Numbered from the stretch's first letter, positions 18,972 through 27,964 are shown. The stretch is 49,404 nt of DNA from Pseudolabrys sp. (GCA_030655215.1 JAURVZ010000005.1:1-49404); one strand, 5' to 3'. Numbers and translations: made by a program. Notes: generated from the sequence alone by a model not told the origin.

Positions 18972-19442
18972 CTACGCCAGCGTGCCCAAGTTGCCTATGA
19001 ACTGAAAGATCACCTCGCGCGTGTGCGGGCGGCTTCGGTGCTCGATCAAATAAAGGCCCTGCCAGGTGCCGAGCGCCAGCCGGCCGCCGATCACAGGCAC
19101 ATGCAGTGAAATACCGTTCAGCATCGCCTTCACATGCGCCGGCATGTCGTCCGGCCCTTCGGCATCATGAACCCACGGTGCGTCCTCGGGCGCGAGAGTC
19201 TCCATCGCCGTCATCAGGTCGGTTTGCACGTCAGGGTCGGCGTTTTCCTGAATGGTCAGCGATGCCGAGGTGTGGCGCAGGAACACGAGCAATGCACCAT
19301 GTTGGGCGCGGCATTCGGCAATGAAGGCTTTGGCCTGCGCGGTGATCTCGTTGAACCCGGCACCTTGTGTCTCGATGCGCAGGGTTGCGGTGGCGATGGA
19401 GGGGGAGGTGGTGACCGTGATGGCAGAGATCTTGGAAGGCAT
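18972..19442 (-). CDS. YjbQ/UPF0047 family protein
   Basis: 156-residue member of the UPF0047 (YjbQ) family, often annotated as secondary thiamine-phosphate synthase because a homologue shows that side activity; the physiological role is unsettled. Typical features are FLRHTSASLTIQENADPDV near residues 54-72, the late histidines in LNGISLHVPV, and GTWQGLYLIEHRSRPHTREV near the end. The ATG at 19440-19442 is preceded by GGAG ten bases upstream on the minus strand, at the edge of repeat family C. There is no operon partner. Confidence 0.88.
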   Translation of the reverse strand: MPSKISAITVTTSPSIATATLRIETQGAGFNEITAQAKAFIAECRAQHGALLVFLRHTSASLTIQENADPDVQTDLMTAMETLAPEDAPWVHDAEGPDDMPAHVKAMLNGISLHVPVIGGRLALGTWQGLYLIEHRSRPHTREVIFQFIGNLGTLA

Positions 19443-19454
19443 GGAAACATTTCT

Positions 19455-19545
19455 CCGTCATGGCCGGGCTTGTCCCGGCCATCCACGTCTTTATTGCCTT
19501 TGAAAAGCAAGACGTGGATGCCCGGCACAAGGCCGGGCATGACGG
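19455..19545. repeat. Interspersed repeat family C, inverted pair
   Basis: Arms 19455-19491 (CCGTCATGGCCGGGCTTGTC...) and 19509-19545 (...GGCCGGGCATGACGG) are imperfect reverse complements around a short centre, and each arm has its own GGCCGGG/CCCGGCC-type dyad. A second complete copy lies at 48599-48692 and a half-element at 44866-44896. Read leftward, its end feeds TGACGGAG to the yjbQ-like start. Confidence 0.88.
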
Positions 19546-19611
19546 GTTTGGCAACGGCGCGATTCGATCGGCTGCATATGAGTCAGACTCTCAGGGTGAC
19601 GGATTGCCTAG

Positions 19612-20118
19612 TTACTTGCCCAAATCCTTCTGCATCTCGGCAACCATCCCCACGAACTGCCGCCAGATGCTCTGCACCCGCTCGCGCGCCCATTTGATGT
19701 CCTCATCGGTCGGCAGCTTCAACCCGCTCTTGGCTTCACCCTCGGCGCGCGGCGTCAGATCGGCCGGCGGGCGCGGCGCGGTTGCCTCAGCCGGGTGCAA
19801 AGCCGCGACCTGTGACTTCAACTGCGTCACCTCGCTCTGCAGCCGGGCGATCTCGCCCTCCAGCGCTGCGCGATCCTCAGGCACGGCCTGGCAAACCCAG
19901 CCGGCCTCGCGCTGGCTGCACGACGCCACCTGCCCGCTGACGCTGTCGAGCCGCAGAAAGCCGCCATCGACGCGGTTGAAGGTGAAACGTGCCGGCGCCT
20001 CCGGCGGGGCGGCATCTTGTCTCACCGCCGGCGGCGTTTCCGGCACCGGCGTCTGCGCATGCAGCGGGCCACCCACCAGCACGGCGGCGGCAACAGCGGC
20101 GAGACTGAGAAGTCGCAT
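19612..20118 (-). CDS. Exported hypothetical protein with coiled coil
   Basis: About 168-residue protein, not recognised. An N-terminal signal peptide (MRLLSLAAVAAAVLVGGPLHAQ) predicts export, with cleavage after HAQ or nearby. A Pro/Ala-rich linker, a small region with two Cys (ASCSQREAGWVC), a coiled-coil segment (DRAALEGEIARLQSEVTQLK) and an acidic/basic C-terminal helix follow. The ATG at 20118 is preferred over the upstream one at 20139 because it starts the signal peptide directly. It is divergent from the ATP synthase operon. A periplasmic role is all that can be said. Confidence 0.72.
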   Translation of the reverse strand: MRLLSLAAVAAAVLVGGPLHAQTPVPETPPAVRQDAAPPEAPARFTFNRVDGGFLRLDSVSGQVASCSQREAGWVCQAVPEDRAALEGEIARLQSEVTQLKSQVAALHPAEATAPRPPADLTPRAEGEAKSGLKLPTDEDIKWARERVQSIWRQFVGMVAEMQKDLGK

Positions 20119-20247
20119 TGATTTCGTCCTTCCATCCACCCCGCGGCCAGTCTAACACCCGCACATGACAACGCTGAACTCGGCGATCAGCCTCACCTGT
20201 TGACGAGTTGCCGCAGTGCACGCATTGGCTCTATGCAGGGCGCGCGA

Positions 20248-20271
20248 AAATAACGATTTGTTCCGTTATTT
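20248..20271. promoter_or_regulatory. Perfect inverted repeat upstream of the atp promoter
   Basis: AAATAACG at 20248-20255 and CGTTATTT at 20264-20271 are perfect reverse complements around an 8-base centre. They lie about 29 bases upstream of the candidate -35 of atpI. This is an AT-rich dyad in GC-rich surroundings, so it could be an operator or a hairpin. No regulator is assigned. Confidence 0.5.
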
Positions 20272-20299
20272 CATGGGCTTAAGCGAGAATTGCGCTTCC

Positions 20300-20328
20300 T
20301 TGACTTCATTATACCCGCTCAGTATGGT
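20300..20328 (+). promoter_or_regulatory. Candidate promoter of the atpI-B-E-F operon
   Basis: TTGACT at 20300-20305 and TATGGT at 20323-20328 are spaced by exactly 17 bases, about 60 bases before the atpI start. The -35 match and spacing are good and the -10 is moderate. It is the best sigma-70-like promoter seen in the window. Confidence 0.6.
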
Positions 20329-20386
20329 CCGCGCGGCTTTTAGGGCGGTGGGACGATTGCGGAGCCTTTAAACGCGGGTCGAAAGC

Positions 20387-20734
20387 ATGGCTGACGGCAC
20401 GCGCGACAAGGAAGATCGCAGTAACAAACCGGACGACGAGGCTGCTCTCTCCGCGAGGCTCCAAAGTCTCGGCGACCGGCTCGCATCAGTGAGCCGGCCA
20501 ACCGAAAACGACGCCCGTTTTCGCAAAGCCGATACGACGGGGATGGCCCGCGGGTTGCGACTGTCGACCGAACTGGTCGCGGGCGTGATTGTGGGTGCGA
20601 TGATCGGCTGGCTGATCGACCGCTGGCTGGGTATCTCGCCCTGGGGAATGATTGTGTTTCTGATGCTCGGCTTCGCCGCCGGGGTTCTCAACGTAATGCG
20701 GGTGGCCGGTGTGGCGCCCGATAGGACGAAGTGA
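20387..20734 (+). CDS. atpI: ATP synthase accessory protein AtpI
   Basis: 115-residue protein that helps assemble the c-ring of the F-type ATP synthase. A charged N-terminal half (about residues 1-50) is followed by two membrane helices ([20 protein letters not shown] and [20 protein letters not shown]). It is first in the F0 operon, and its TGA shares bases with the atpB start. Length and order are typical of alphaproteobacteria. Confidence 0.92.
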   Translation: MADGTRDKEDRSNKPDDEAALSARLQSLGDRLASVSRPTENDARFRKADTTGMARGLRLSTELVAGVIVGAMIGWLIDRWLGISPWGMIVFLMLGFAAGVLNVMRVAGVAPDRTK

Positions 20735-21483
20735 TGGCCGACCCCGTTCACCAATTTGAAATCGTCAAGCTGTTCCCGGTCACCAAGATCGGCGGGCAGG
20801 AGATCGCTTTCACGAACTCCGCGGCCTTCATGGTTTTCGCGGTTGTCGGCATCACCGCCTTCCTCTTGATGAGCACAGCGCGCCGCGCGGTTGTTCCGGG
20901 CCGCATGCAGTCGCTGGCGGAACTGTCCTACGAATTCGTCGCCTCAACGATAGGCTCGACGACCGGCAAGGAAGGGATGCGCTTCTTCCCCTTCGTGTTC
21001 TCGCTGTTCATGTTCATTCTGGTCGCCAATCTGGTCGGCCTGGTTCCCTACACTTTCACCGTTACCTCGCACATCATCATCACCATCGCGCTGGCGATGT
21101 CGGTGTTCCTCACCGTGGTCGTCTACGGCGTCTGGAAGCACGGCCTGCACTTCTTCGGCCTGTTCGTGCCGAAGGGCATTCCGATCTTCATCCTGCCGTT
21201 GATCGTGTTCATCGAGGTTTTGTCGTTCATTTCCCGCCCGATTTCGCACAGCGTCCGACTGTTCGCGAACATGCTGGCCGGTCACATCACCCTTAAAGTG
21301 TTCGCCAGCTTCATCACCCTGCTCGGCGGCCTTGGCGCCGTCGGCATTGCCAGCGCGGTCCTGCCGTTGGCCATGGTGATCGGCCTGACGGCGCTCGAAC
21401 TGCTGGTCGCCTTCCTGCAGGCTTACGTCTTCACCATCCTCACCTGCATCTATCTCAACGATGCGTTACACCCGGGCCACTAA
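20734..21483 (+). CDS. atpB: ATP synthase F0 subunit a
   Basis: 249-residue membrane subunit a, which forms the proton half-channels against the c-ring. The essential arginine lies in [15 protein letters not shown], and the last helix carries the family sequence [25 protein letters not shown] at 20734 (MADPVHQF) is preferred over GTG at 20731; it overlaps the atpI stop as TGATG, which suggests coupled translation. It sits between atpI and atpE as expected. Confidence 0.96.
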   Translation: MADPVHQFEIVKLFPVTKIGGQEIAFTNSAAFMVFAVVGITAFLLMSTARRAVVPGRMQSLAELSYEFVASTIGSTTGKEGMRFFPFVFSLFMFILVANLVGLVPYTFTVTSHIIITIALAMSVFLTVVVYGVWKHGLHFFGLFVPKGIPIFILPLIVFIEVLSFISRPISHSVRLFANMLAGHITLKVFASFITLLGGLGAVGIASAVLPLAMVIGLTALELLVAFLQAYVFTILTCIYLNDALHPGH

Positions 21484-21524
21484 AGCCCGACCTGAACTAT
21501 CGAAAAACCAAAAGGAGTTTTGTT

Positions 21525-21752
21525 ATGGATCCAGTGGCAGCAAAGTACATCGGCGCGGGTATCGCCTGCATCGGTATGGCCGGCGCCGCGATCGGCGTGG
21601 GTTCGATCTTCGCGAACTTCCTCTCCGGCGCGCTGCGTAACCCGTCGGCCGCTCAGGGCCAGTTCACGAACCTGATCTTCGGCTTCGCCGTGACCGAAGC
21701 GCTCGGCATCTTCTCGCTGCTGATCGCCCTTCTGCTCCTGTTCGCTGTCTAA
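21525..21752 (+). CDS. atpE: ATP synthase F0 subunit c
   Basis: 75-residue two-helix proteolipid of the rotating c-ring. Helix 1 is glycine/alanine rich ([20 protein letters not shown]), the polar loop contains RNPSAAQG, and the proton-carrying Glu58 sits in [10 protein letters not shown] strong AAAAGGAG lies upstream of the ATG, consistent with the high expression needed for a multi-copy subunit. Confidence 0.97.
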   Translation: MDPVAAKYIGAGIACIGMAGAAIGVGSIFANFLSGALRNPSAAQGQFTNLIFGFAVTEALGIFSLLIALLLLFAV

Positions 21753-21779
21753 TCTCCAGCGCTAACAGACGGATACGCT

Positions 21780-22313
21780 ATGGCCACGCCAACAGCCCAC
21801 ACTGAGCAAGCTTCCGGACCGAAGGTGTTTCCGCCCTTCAATTCGGAGACCTTTGCGTCTCAGCTCTTCTGGCTGGCCATCTGCTTCATCTTCCTGTTCG
21901 TGATGATGTCGAAGTTCGCGCTGCCACGGATCGGCGCGATCATCGACAACAGGCAGAAGCGTATCGCCGACGATCTGGCCGCGGCGGCTACTGCCAAGGC
22001 CGCTTCGGACGCGGCGGTTGCCGCTTACGAGCAGGCGCTGGCCGAGGCGCGCAGCCGCGCGCAGGCCATCGCCAATGAAACCCGCGACAAGCAGGCGGCC
22101 GAATCCCAGGCCGCCCGCCACCGGATCGAAGACGATCTGGGCGCCAAGCTGGCGGCCGCGGAAAAGACGATTGCCGCGACCAAACAGGCCGCCATGGCCA
22201 ATGTGCGCGGCATCGCCGTCGACGCCACCAAGGCGATCGTCGAGAAGCTGATCGGCGTGGCTCCGGCCGACGCCGCGGTCGATGCGGCCGTTTCCGAAGC
22301 GCTCAAGGGCTGA
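21780..22313 (+). CDS. ATP synthase F0 subunit b'
   Basis: 177-residue peripheral-stalk subunit b'. A single N-terminal membrane helix (about residues 28-46) is followed by a long alanine-rich, charged coiled coil. Photosynthetic bacteria and most Hyphomicrobiales carry two divergent b-type genes; this first, more N-terminally extended copy fits b'. It starts 28 bases after atpE and is followed five bases after its stop by the second b gene. I leave the symbol blank because atpG/atpF2/atpX are all used for it. Confidence 0.93.
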   Translation: MATPTAHTEQASGPKVFPPFNSETFASQLFWLAICFIFLFVMMSKFALPRIGAIIDNRQKRIADDLAAAATAKAASDAAVAAYEQALAEARSRAQAIANETRDKQAAESQAARHRIEDDLGAKLAAAEKTIAATKQAAMANVRGIAVDATKAIVEKLIGVAPADAAVDAAVSEALKG

Positions 22314-22317
22314 TCCA

Positions 22318-22809
22318 ATGTCTTTCCTCAACAATCCGGAAATCTGGGTCGCCATTGCCTTCGTGATCTTCGTCGGCATCCTCGTTTATGTCGGCGTGTT
22401 CCGGAAGCTGGCCAAGGCGCTCGACGACCGGGCCGCCCGTATCCAGGCGGAACTCGACGAGGCCCGCACGCTGCGCGAAGAAGCTGCCCGGGTGCTCGCC
22501 GAATACCAGCGCAAGCGTCAGGAAGCCGAATCTGAGGCGCAAGGCATCATCGCCGCCGCCAATGATGAAGCCGCCCGCCTCGCTGTCGACGCCAAGGCGA
22601 AGATCGAAGAATTCGTCGCCCGCCGTACCCAGATGGCCGAGACCAAGATCGCCCAGGCGGAAGCCCAGGCCACTGCCGACGTCCGCGCCGCGGCCGCCGA
22701 AGCCGCCGTTGCTGCCGCTGAAAAGATCCTCAGCACCGAGACCAAGGGCAAGCTCGCCGGCGATCTGATCGCCAAGAGCATCGAAGACGTCCGCAAAAAG
22801 CTGAACTAG
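22318..22809 (+). CDS. atpF: ATP synthase F0 subunit b
   Basis: 163-residue second b-type stalk subunit. The membrane helix at about residues 6-26 ([20 protein letters not shown]) is followed by the classic [20 protein letters not shown] and a long coiled coil. ATG at 22318 is chosen because the earlier in-frame ATG at 22282 lies inside the b' coding sequence. It ends the F0 operon. The F1 genes are absent, as is normal in alphaproteobacteria with split ATP synthase operons. Confidence 0.94.
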   Translation: MSFLNNPEIWVAIAFVIFVGILVYVGVFRKLAKALDDRAARIQAELDEARTLREEAARVLAEYQRKRQEAESEAQGIIAAANDEAARLAVDAKAKIEEFVARRTQMAETKIAQAEAQATADVRAAAAEAAVAAAEKILSTETKGKLAGDLIAKSIEDVRKKLN

Positions 22810-22818
22810 GCTTTATCG

Positions 22819-22882
22819 GCGGGCGCACCAGCCGCCCGCAACCCTGCGGCGATCCAGCAAAAATGCAACCGCCCTTGCGGTT
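22819..22882 (+). terminator. Possible weak terminator region after the F0 operon
   Basis: Two short hairpins follow atpF: GCGGGCG/CGCCCGC (22819-22839) and AACCGC/GCGGTT (22867-22882). Neither is followed by a real T-run, so intrinsic termination is doubtful. They may instead protect the 3' end. Confidence 0.3.
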
Positions 22883-23013
22883 CCCGCTTTGCGGAATGGC
22901 TTACCGCCATTATTCTCGCCAACAGTGATTCGTCTTGTTTGTAGGCGTATCCGTCAGCGTATCAGACATTTCCACATCGTTTTGAGCACGCCGGGAAACC
23001 GGCGGGAGCAACC

Positions 23014-23670
23014 GTGATCATTTTCGATTGCAACGGCGTCCTCGTCGACAGCGAGCCGCTGGCAACCTCGATCGTATCGCATGAGTTCATCCGGGCCGGC
23101 TTCGCGCTGACGCCGGACGTGGTCGCGCGCTATTTCACCGGCCGCCGCCAGTCCGACATGTTCGCCGAAGTCGAGATCGCCGCCGGCCGCAAATTGCCTA
23201 AGGATTTCGCCGCCACGGTTGCTGCCGCGACCCTGCGCCGGTTCCATACCGAGCTGCGGGCGACCGCGCATGTCGCCCACGCGCTGTCCTGGCTGCGCGG
23301 GCCGAAATGCGTCGCCTCCTCGGCGACCCTCGACCGCATGCGCGTCAGCCTCGAGACCACTGATCTCATTCGGTTTTTCGAGCCGAACCTGTTTTCCGCA
23401 GCCGATGTGCCGAACGGCAAGCCGTCGCCGGACCTGTTCCTGCACGCCGCCGCCCGGATGCGCGTCAATCCGGCCGATTGTCTGGTGGTCGAGGATTCCG
23501 GTGTCGGCGTCGCCGCCGCTGTCGCCGCCAACATGACGGTGATCGGCTTCGTTGGCGGCAGCCACGCCGGCAGTCAGCTTGGCGCGACGTTGAAGGCCGC
23601 CGGCGCTCGCGCCGTGATCTCCGACATGCGCGCCCTCAAGGGCACGGTAGTGGATCTCAGAGGCTGGTAG
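23014..23670 (+). CDS. HAD-superfamily hydrolase with altered motif I
   Basis: 218-residue HAD protein of the beta-phosphoglucomutase/phosphatase-like subfamily. Motif I reads FDCNGVLVDSE: the nucleophile Asp5 is present, but the usual second Asp is Asn7 (codon AAC). Motif II (ASSATL), the motif III lysine (NGKPSPD) and motif IV (VVEDSGVG) are intact. GTG at 23014 is the start, with GGGAG six bases upstream. Losing the second Asp often weakens phosphatase acid/base catalysis, so the reaction is uncertain. It follows the ATP synthase genes but has its own leader of about 200 bases. Confidence 0.85.
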   Translation: MIIFDCNGVLVDSEPLATSIVSHEFIRAGFALTPDVVARYFTGRRQSDMFAEVEIAAGRKLPKDFAATVAAATLRRFHTELRATAHVAHALSWLRGPKCVASSATLDRMRVSLETTDLIRFFEPNLFSAADVPNGKPSPDLFLHAAARMRVNPADCLVVEDSGVGVAAAVAANMTVIGFVGGSHAGSQLGATLKAAGARAVISDMRALKGTVVDLRGW

Positions 23671-23671
23671 T

Positions 23672-24373
23672 CTAGCTCTGCCTCGGCTTTGGCGCCGGCT
23701 TGGCGCGTTGACGCGGCGCCGGCTTCTGCGGCCCGGCCATCGTGTCGAAACCGACATAGACGACATAATTGTCGATCAATCCCGCCGGCACCGGCATCGG
23801 GAAGCTGATCTCCGATTCAATGTGCGCGAAGGTCACGCGATCGCTGTCGCTGACAATGGTCACCGGGATGCGCGCGAACTTGGAGATGATCGGCTTCGGG
23901 TTGACGCCTTCCTGCACGATGGCAATGCGCAGCGGTACGTCGACCGTACCGGGTCCACCGGCCGGGCCGGTGATGACGCGGCCTTCGACGCCGACCTTCA
24001 TGGTCATCACCCCGGCCGTGACATTACATTCGCGCGCGGTGCGGATGATCGTGCCCTGGTAGCGCAGCGCGAGAACGTTTGGATCGGAGCCCTTCGACGT
24101 GTCGCCGATCGACAGAGTGCCGGCGCCAGTACGGATCGCGATGCTTGGGCATTCGATGTCATCGGGCGGAACGGTCGAGCCTTCCGCCACGGCGGGCTGG
24201 GTCGCCTTGTTCGAATCGAAGATGTTCAGCGACGACAATGAGACGTCGGACAATGCGCCGCCGCCGGCGCCACAGCCGGCCAGCAGCAGCGCCAACACCG
24301 GCGCGGCCATCAAAGCCTGTCCCTTGAACTTGGCTGGCGCTTGTTCGTCTCGTCCGCAACGCATCATGGTCAC
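23672..24373 (-). CDS. Conserved-type lipoprotein, function unknown
   Basis: 233-residue predicted lipoprotein. A long N-region is followed by a hydrophobic stretch and the lipobox LLLAGC, with the lipidated Cys34 counted from GTG 24373; ATG at 24367 or 24364 is also possible. After the Cys come a Gly/Ser-rich stretch and a beta-rich domain (about 75-215), then a basic Pro/Ala/Lys tail. I do not recognise the domain. It is probably an inner- or outer-membrane-anchored periplasmic protein. Its stop is one base from the stop of the convergent HAD gene. Confidence 0.75.
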   Translation of the reverse strand: MTMMRCGRDEQAPAKFKGQALMAAPVLALLLAGCGAGGGALSDVSLSSLNIFDSNKATQPAVAEGSTVPPDDIECPSIAIRTGAGTLSIGDTSKGSDPNVLALRYQGTIIRTARECNVTAGVMTMKVGVEGRVITGPAGGPGTVDVPLRIAIVQEGVNPKPIISKFARIPVTIVSDSDRVTFAHIESEISFPMPVPAGLIDNYVVYVGFDTMAGPQKPAPRQRAKPAPKPRQS

Positions 24374-24474
24374 TCACATTTCGTGGCAATAAATTTTGGA
24401 GTGAGGATGCCCCGCTCCCGGCGGTGTTCCTTATAGCAAACCAAGCGTGGCAAGCTAAAGGCAGGAAATTGCAG

Positions 24475-25059
24475 TCATTTCGGGTCGTCTGCCAGCCGGG
24501 CATAGAGCAAATGGTCATGCCAGACCCCGTTGATACACAAATAACCCCTCGCATAGCCCTCGTGCTTGAAGCCGGTTTTCTCCAGTAACCCGACCGAGGC
24601 GGCGTTGGTCGGGATGCAGGCGGCCTCCAGCCGGTGCAGGCGAAGCGCACCAAAGCAATACGGGATCACGGCGCGCACCGCCGCGCTCATATAGCCATGC
24701 CGGGCATAGGGCGCGCCGACCCAATAGCCGACGCTGCCGGTCTGCGCCACGCCGCGGCGGATATTGGCCAAAGTCAGGCCGCCAACCAACGCATTGTCAT
24801 CGCTGCGGAAGATGAGAAAGGCGTAGGCCACGTCGTTGCGCTGGTCCTCTGCGTAACGCCTGATGCGGCGGCGGAAAGAGCCGCGCGTCAGGTCGTCAGC
24901 CGGCCAGATCGGCTCCCACGGCGTCAGGAAACCGCGGCTGGCTTCGCGCAAAGCGGCCCATTCCGCATGATCTCCGGAGTGCGGCGCCCGCAACGTGACG
25001 CCAGCACCAATGATCGCCGGTGCCGGTTCGGTCAGACTGACGGTGCGAAAGAACGCCAT
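24475..25059 (-). CDS. GNAT N-acetyltransferase, RimJ/RimL type
   Basis: About 194-residue acetyltransferase resembling the ribosomal-protein N-terminal acetylases RimJ/RimL. It has GVTLRAPHSGDHAEWAALR near the start and the acetyl-CoA-binding motif A region YWVGAPYARHGYMSAAVRAV, followed by LEAACIPTNAASVGLLEKTGF. ATG at 25059 is chosen because the frame up to 25188 would run into the M16 peptidase gene and carries no family sequence; an AGGA lies upstream. It is last in a leftward thrC-M16-GNAT run with a 52-base gap. Confidence 0.88.
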   Translation of the reverse strand: MAFFRTVSLTEPAPAIIGAGVTLRAPHSGDHAEWAALREASRGFLTPWEPIWPADDLTRGSFRRRIRRYAEDQRNDVAYAFLIFRSDDNALVGGLTLANIRRGVAQTGSVGYWVGAPYARHGYMSAAVRAVIPYCFGALRLHRLEAACIPTNAASVGLLEKTGFKHEGYARGYLCINGVWHDHLLYARLADDPK

Positions 25060-25111
25060 AACCCAAAGTCCTGCGCCCGAAGTCCAGCCAATATCGACCG
25101 CGCAGGCTTGA

Positions 25112-26383
25112 TCAGACTGCCGGGCGAACCAGACTTTCGGCAATCGCGGCGGTGCTTTCAAGCCCGTTTCCGGGTCCGAGCGCGGCAATCGCCGGCTTGC
25201 CGCGGGCGATCAGCGCCCGGCCCGCAGCGCGCGCGCTTTCGACCGTGACGGCTTCGACCTTGGCAACGATTTCATCAAGCGCGATCGGCCGGCCGAAGGC
25301 CAACATCTGCCGCGCGATCTGACCCAGGCGCGCCTCGGAGCTTTCCAGCGCCATCAGCAAGCCGGCCTTCATCTGCGCCTTGGCGCGGTTGATCTCGGCT
25401 TCGTTCAGGGTCTCGGTGGCATTCTCGATCTGGTCGATGACGACGCGCATCAGTTCGGGCGCATCGGTCTCATCGGTGCCGGCATAAAGCCCGAACATGC
25501 CCGTGTCGGAATAGGGCATGTGGAACGCCTGGATCGTGTAGCAAAGTCCGCGGATTTCGCGCACTTCCTGGAACAGGCGCGATGACATGCCGCCGCCAAG
25601 CACACTGGTGAAGACCTGCAAGCTGTACAGCGACGGATCGCGCACCGGCACGCCTTCAAGCGCAACGGCAATGTGCACCTGTTCGAGATCGCGGGTTTCG
25701 ACACGCGTGCCGCCGCCGAACTTCGCGGCTTCCGGCTTCGGTGCGTCAGGACCGACAAAGCTGGCGAAGCGCGCTTCGGCTTCGCGCACGATCTGCGCGT
25801 GATCGACGGCACCGGCTGCGGCGACCAGCATGTTCGGCGCGCGGTAATTGCGGTTGAGATAGGTGCGCAGGCTCTTGGCGCTGAACGAGCGCACGGTTTC
25901 CGGCGTGCCGAGGATCGAACGGCCGATCGGCTGATCGGGGAATGCAGTTTCCTGCAAGCGGTCGAACACCAGATCGTCCGGCGCATCTTCAGTGGCGCCG
26001 ATTTCCTGGGTGATGACGTTCTGCTCGCGGCGCAATTCTTCCGGATCGAAGGTCGGCTCGGAGAGGATGTCAGCGAGCACATCGAGCGCCAAAGGCACAT
26101 CGGCCTTCAGCACGCGGGCGAAATAGCCGGTCGATTCGACGCTTGTTGCGGCATTCAGATCGCCACCAACAGCTTCGATGGTTTCGGCGATCTGGCGCGC
26201 GGTGCGCTTCTTGGTGCCCTTGAAGGCCATGTGTTCGAGCAGATGCGAAATGCCGTGTTCGTCGGGCAATTCATCACGGCTGCCGGTGCCGATCCAGACG
26301 CCGAGCGAGGCCGATTCGAGATGCGGCATACGGTCGGTCACCACCGAAAGGCCGGAGGCCAGGCGCGTCACTTCAACCGTCAT
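25112..26383 (-). CDS. M16-family zinc metallopeptidase
   Basis: 423-residue M16 peptidase related to mitochondrial processing peptidase beta and bacterial PqqF/YmxG-type proteins. The inverted zinc motif HxxEH is intact (His47, Glu50, His51 in HLLEHMAFKGT), and ATSVESTGYF lies downstream as in the family. The two-domain half-size structure fits a single-subunit M16B enzyme acting on short or unfolded peptides. It overlaps the threonine synthase stop by four bases (ATGA), so expression is coupled. Confidence 0.93.
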   Translation of the reverse strand: MTVEVTRLASGLSVVTDRMPHLESASLGVWIGTGSRDELPDEHGISHLLEHMAFKGTKKRTARQIAETIEAVGGDLNAATSVESTGYFARVLKADVPLALDVLADILSEPTFDPEELRREQNVITQEIGATEDAPDDLVFDRLQETAFPDQPIGRSILGTPETVRSFSAKSLRTYLNRNYRAPNMLVAAAGAVDHAQIVREAEARFASFVGPDAPKPEAAKFGGGTRVETRDLEQVHIAVALEGVPVRDPSLYSLQVFTSVLGGGMSSRLFQEVREIRGLCYTIQAFHMPYSDTGMFGLYAGTDETDAPELMRVVIDQIENATETLNEAEINRAKAQMKAGLLMALESSEARLGQIARQMLAFGRPIALDEIVAKVEAVTVESARAAGRALIARGKPAIAALGPGNGLESTAAIAESLVRPAV

Positions 26384-27795
26384 ACCGCAGCTCCTTCACG
26401 CGCCGCACGCGACGCATTCGACACGAACTTCTCGACCTGCGCCTGGTCGGCCGGCAGCACGGTGATGCGCTCGGCCTTCTTCGGCAGGTCAGACAACCAA
26501 TCTGGGAGCCCGGGGTTCACACCGCAAGCCGCCTCGACCGCATCGGGGAATTTGGCCGGATGCGCGGTCGAGAGAACGACCATCGGGATCTTTGGATCGC
26601 GGGTTTCCTTCTCGGCCACGGCGAGCGCCACTGCGGTATGCGGGTCCGCGGTGTACTGAGCCTCTTTCAGCCAGGCACGAATAGTGGCCGCCGTTTCCTG
26701 CTCATTGGCGCTGTCGGCCGACATCAAGGCGCGCATCTGCTTCAGCGCACCGGCCGGCACGGTGAAGCGGCCGCTTTGCGTCAGCGAACCCATCATATTC
26801 TTGATCTGCGCGGCATCGCGGCCGCTGGTTTCAAACAGCAGCCGCTCGAAATTCGACGACACCTGAATGTCCATCGACGGCGACGATGTTGCGGAGACGC
26901 CGCGCGTCTCATATTCGCCAGTGGCGAAGGTGCGCGCGAGGATGTCGTTGACGTTGGTTGCGACAACAAGCCGATCAACCGGTAGGCCCATGCGCTGCGC
27001 GACATAGCCGGCATAGACGTCGCCGAAATTACCGGTCGGTACGGTGAAGGCGATCTTGCGATGCGGCGCGCCAAGCGCAACAGCGGCCGTGAAGTAATAG
27101 ACCGTCTGCGCGACAATGCGGCCCCAGTTGATCGAATTGACGCCGGACAGGCCGACGCGATCGCGGAAGGCGTGATGATTGAACATCGCCTTCACCAAAG
27201 CCTGGCAGTCGTCGAACGTGCCTTCGATGGCCAACGCATGGACATTGTTGTCGCCGGTCGTCGTCATCATGCGCCGCTGCACCTCGGAGATGCGACCATG
27301 CGGATAGAGCGCGATGACATCGACCTGGCTACGGCCGCGGAACGCTTCGACCGCGGCGCCGCCGGTGTCGCCCGACGTGGCGACGACGACGGTGGTGCGC
27401 TGGTTGCGCTTGATCAGGACGTAGTCCATCAGGCGCGCGACGAACTGCATGGCGAGGTCTTTGAACGCCAAAGTCGGGCCGTGGAAGAGCTCGAGGACGA
27501 ACAGGTTGGTGTCGAGCTGCACCAGAGGCGCGACCGCCGGATGGCGGAACGTGCCGTAGGCCTCGTGCGCGATGCGGGAGAGATCGGCTTCCGGAATGCT
27601 GTCGCCGACGAAGGGCTTGAGCACCTCGACGGCCACTTCGGCGTAAGGCTTGCCGGCGAAACCGGCGATGGTCTCGTTTATGACCGTGGGCCATGTCTCT
27701 GGAACGTACAGGCCGCCATCGCGGGCCAGGCCCGACAGCATCACTTCGACAAAATCGAGCGGCGCGCCTTCGCCCCGCGTGGAGATATAACGCAT
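26380..27795 (-). CDS. thrC: Threonine synthase
   Basis: 471-residue PLP enzyme converting O-phosphohomoserine to threonine. The N-terminal MRYISTRG, the PLP lysine Lys112 in LAFKDLAMQF, the phosphate/PLP loop ATSGDTGGAAVEAF and VPTGNFGDVYAGY identify the long (class I) threonine synthase. It heads the leftward thrC-M16-GNAT run. A leader of about 160 bases divides it from the divergent cupin gene and contains a small GC hairpin (27846-27863) with no T-run. Confidence 0.96.
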   Translation of the reverse strand: MRYISTRGEGAPLDFVEVMLSGLARDGGLYVPETWPTVINETIAGFAGKPYAEVAVEVLKPFVGDSIPEADLSRIAHEAYGTFRHPAVAPLVQLDTNLFVLELFHGPTLAFKDLAMQFVARLMDYVLIKRNQRTTVVVATSGDTGGAAVEAFRGRSQVDVIALYPHGRISEVQRRMMTTTGDNNVHALAIEGTFDDCQALVKAMFNHHAFRDRVGLSGVNSINWGRIVAQTVYYFTAAVALGAPHRKIAFTVPTGNFGDVYAGYVAQRMGLPVDRLVVATNVNDILARTFATGEYETRGVSATSSPSMDIQVSSNFERLLFETSGRDAAQIKNMMGSLTQSGRFTVPAGALKQMRALMSADSANEQETAATIRAWLKEAQYTADPHTAVALAVAEKETRDPKIPMVVLSTAHPAKFPDAVEAACGVNPGLPDWLSDLPKKAERITVLPADQAQVEKFVSNASRAAREGAAV

Positions 27796-27964
27796 TGAAA
27801 TAACTGGCTTTTTGTTCAGAACGGACCGGGATTTGCCCGCACCCTAACCCCGCCCACGGGGTTGCACAAGAATGAGTGAATTACCTTCACAAGCACTGTG
27901 CCGGGAGGCGTCTTCGTCCGGCCGCCGCCTCTGCTAATTTTCCCGCTCACGCCAAGAGGTGCCG

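Noticed and set aside
20248..20271. The AAATAACG dyad as a terminator of an upstream plus-strand gene
   Set aside because: No plus-strand gene precedes it and the T-run is only three bases.
22282..22317. Earlier start for atpF
   Set aside because: It lies within the b' gene, and the membrane helix begins properly from ATG 22318.
27846..27863. Hairpin AACCCCG/CGGGGTT as a threonine attenuator for thrC
   Set aside because: There is no leader peptide rich in Thr codons and no T-run; it may be an ordinary GC dyad.
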